64,000 nt of DNA from Enhygromyxa salina (lineage in GTDB: Bacteria; Myxococcota_A; Polyangia; Nannocystales; Nannocystaceae): contig NZ_PVNK01000025.1 in NCBI RefSeq assembly GCF_002994615.1, positions 1-64,000 of the forward strand. Direction: 5' to 3'. This document shows positions 63,916-64,000 of this stretch, piece by piece. Every line of letters begins with the position of its first letter. Positions within the stretch are counted from its first letter, which is position 1. A program made the position numbers and the translations under genes. A model generated the notes under the pieces. The model was not told the DNA's origin, searched no databases, and worked only from the letters and a program-made list of their open reading frames with translations.

Positions 63916-64000
63916 CCGACTCGAGTCAAACCCTGAGCGCGCTGCTGCGTCAGTCCGCAACGCGGGCCCGCGCGGTCCTGCGTGGCCTACGAACCAACTT
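63912..64000 (+). CDS. Start of a downstream gene, cut by the window edge
   Basis: The ATG at 63912 overlaps the preceding stop as ATGA. The visible 29 residues (MTDSSQTLSALLRQSATRAR and on) are helical and basic. Not enough is present to assign a family. Confidence 0.55.
   Translation, partial: MTDSSQTLSALLRQSATRARAVLRGLRTN

Overview
This is about 64 kb of very GC-rich chromosomal DNA with strong G/C third-position bias. It most likely comes from a Nannocystaceae-type myxobacterium. Pointers are lipoproteins with long GDGDGDTG runs, DG(V/L)DND-DGD-DC cysteine repeats, C-terminal Cys / membrane helix / Arg tails of MYXO-CTERM type, Hanks-type Ser/Thr kinases with FHA-like or TPR tails, and a large share of secreted lipoproteins of unknown role. 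There is no rRNA, CRISPR array, prophage or intact insertion sequence. One tRNA (Pro, CGG) is present.

Layout. 0.0-4.7 kb: 3' truncated alanine dehydrogenase, a 3x75 bp tandem repeat, a HAD phosphatase, a Ser/Thr kinase, tRNA-Pro, and two near-identical receiver-XRE regulators separated by a repeat array. 4.7-12.4 kb: a sugar dehydrogenase-like di-haem lipoprotein, a three-gene operon (trypsin-like protease with FG-GAP repeats, RCC1-type lipoprotein, small membrane protein) and a Cys-rich lipoprotein. 12.4-16.8 kb: RND pump plus membrane fusion protein. 17-25.8 kb: CxxCH lipoprotein, alpha/beta hydrolase, pyruvate phosphate dikinase, two unknowns, 4-hydroxybutyryl-CoA dehydratase and a MYXO-CTERM-like protein. 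26-33 kb: VgrG-like remnant, CotH-like lipoprotein, desaturase, cold-shock protein, VWA lipoprotein and a large MYXO-CTERM surface protein. 33-40.5 kb: 2-hydroxyacid dehydrogenase, lipoprotein, DsbA-like lipoprotein, dihydroorotase and a kinase-TPR protein. 40.5-48.5 kb: a pair of DDIFDEN-motif proteins, ECF sigma factor, glycerate kinase, GDGD lipoprotein, ferritin-fold metal protein, TerB-like protein, MsrA and most of the repeats. 48.5-64 kb: nuclease/Cys-repeat lipoprotein/outer-membrane protein operon, glutaredoxin-fold protein without its cysteines, TraB/ChaN/EreA-like protein, APC permease, D-aminoacylase-like amidohydrolase, copper monooxygenase-like TPR protein, GAF-PAS protein and a GHKL-like membrane protein.

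The most unusual non-genic feature is a family of about 166-bp imperfect palindromes bounded on both sides by CTAG. There are five full copies, one truncated copy, solo ends and 16-bp minimal forms. Neighbouring copies share a single CTAG, and several sit so that CTAG supplies a gene's TAG stop codon. I read them as miniature transposable elements with a 4-bp CTAG target. They lie beside decayed genes: a VgrG beta-helix remnant and a truncated Tat-type lipoprotein.

Other points worth follow-up are the DDIFDEN protein pair, the Cys-less glutaredoxin, the nuclease operon, and several genes with a -10-like hexamer six bases before the start codon, which suggests leaderless mRNAs. All functional calls come from reading motifs in the sequence. 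No database search was run.
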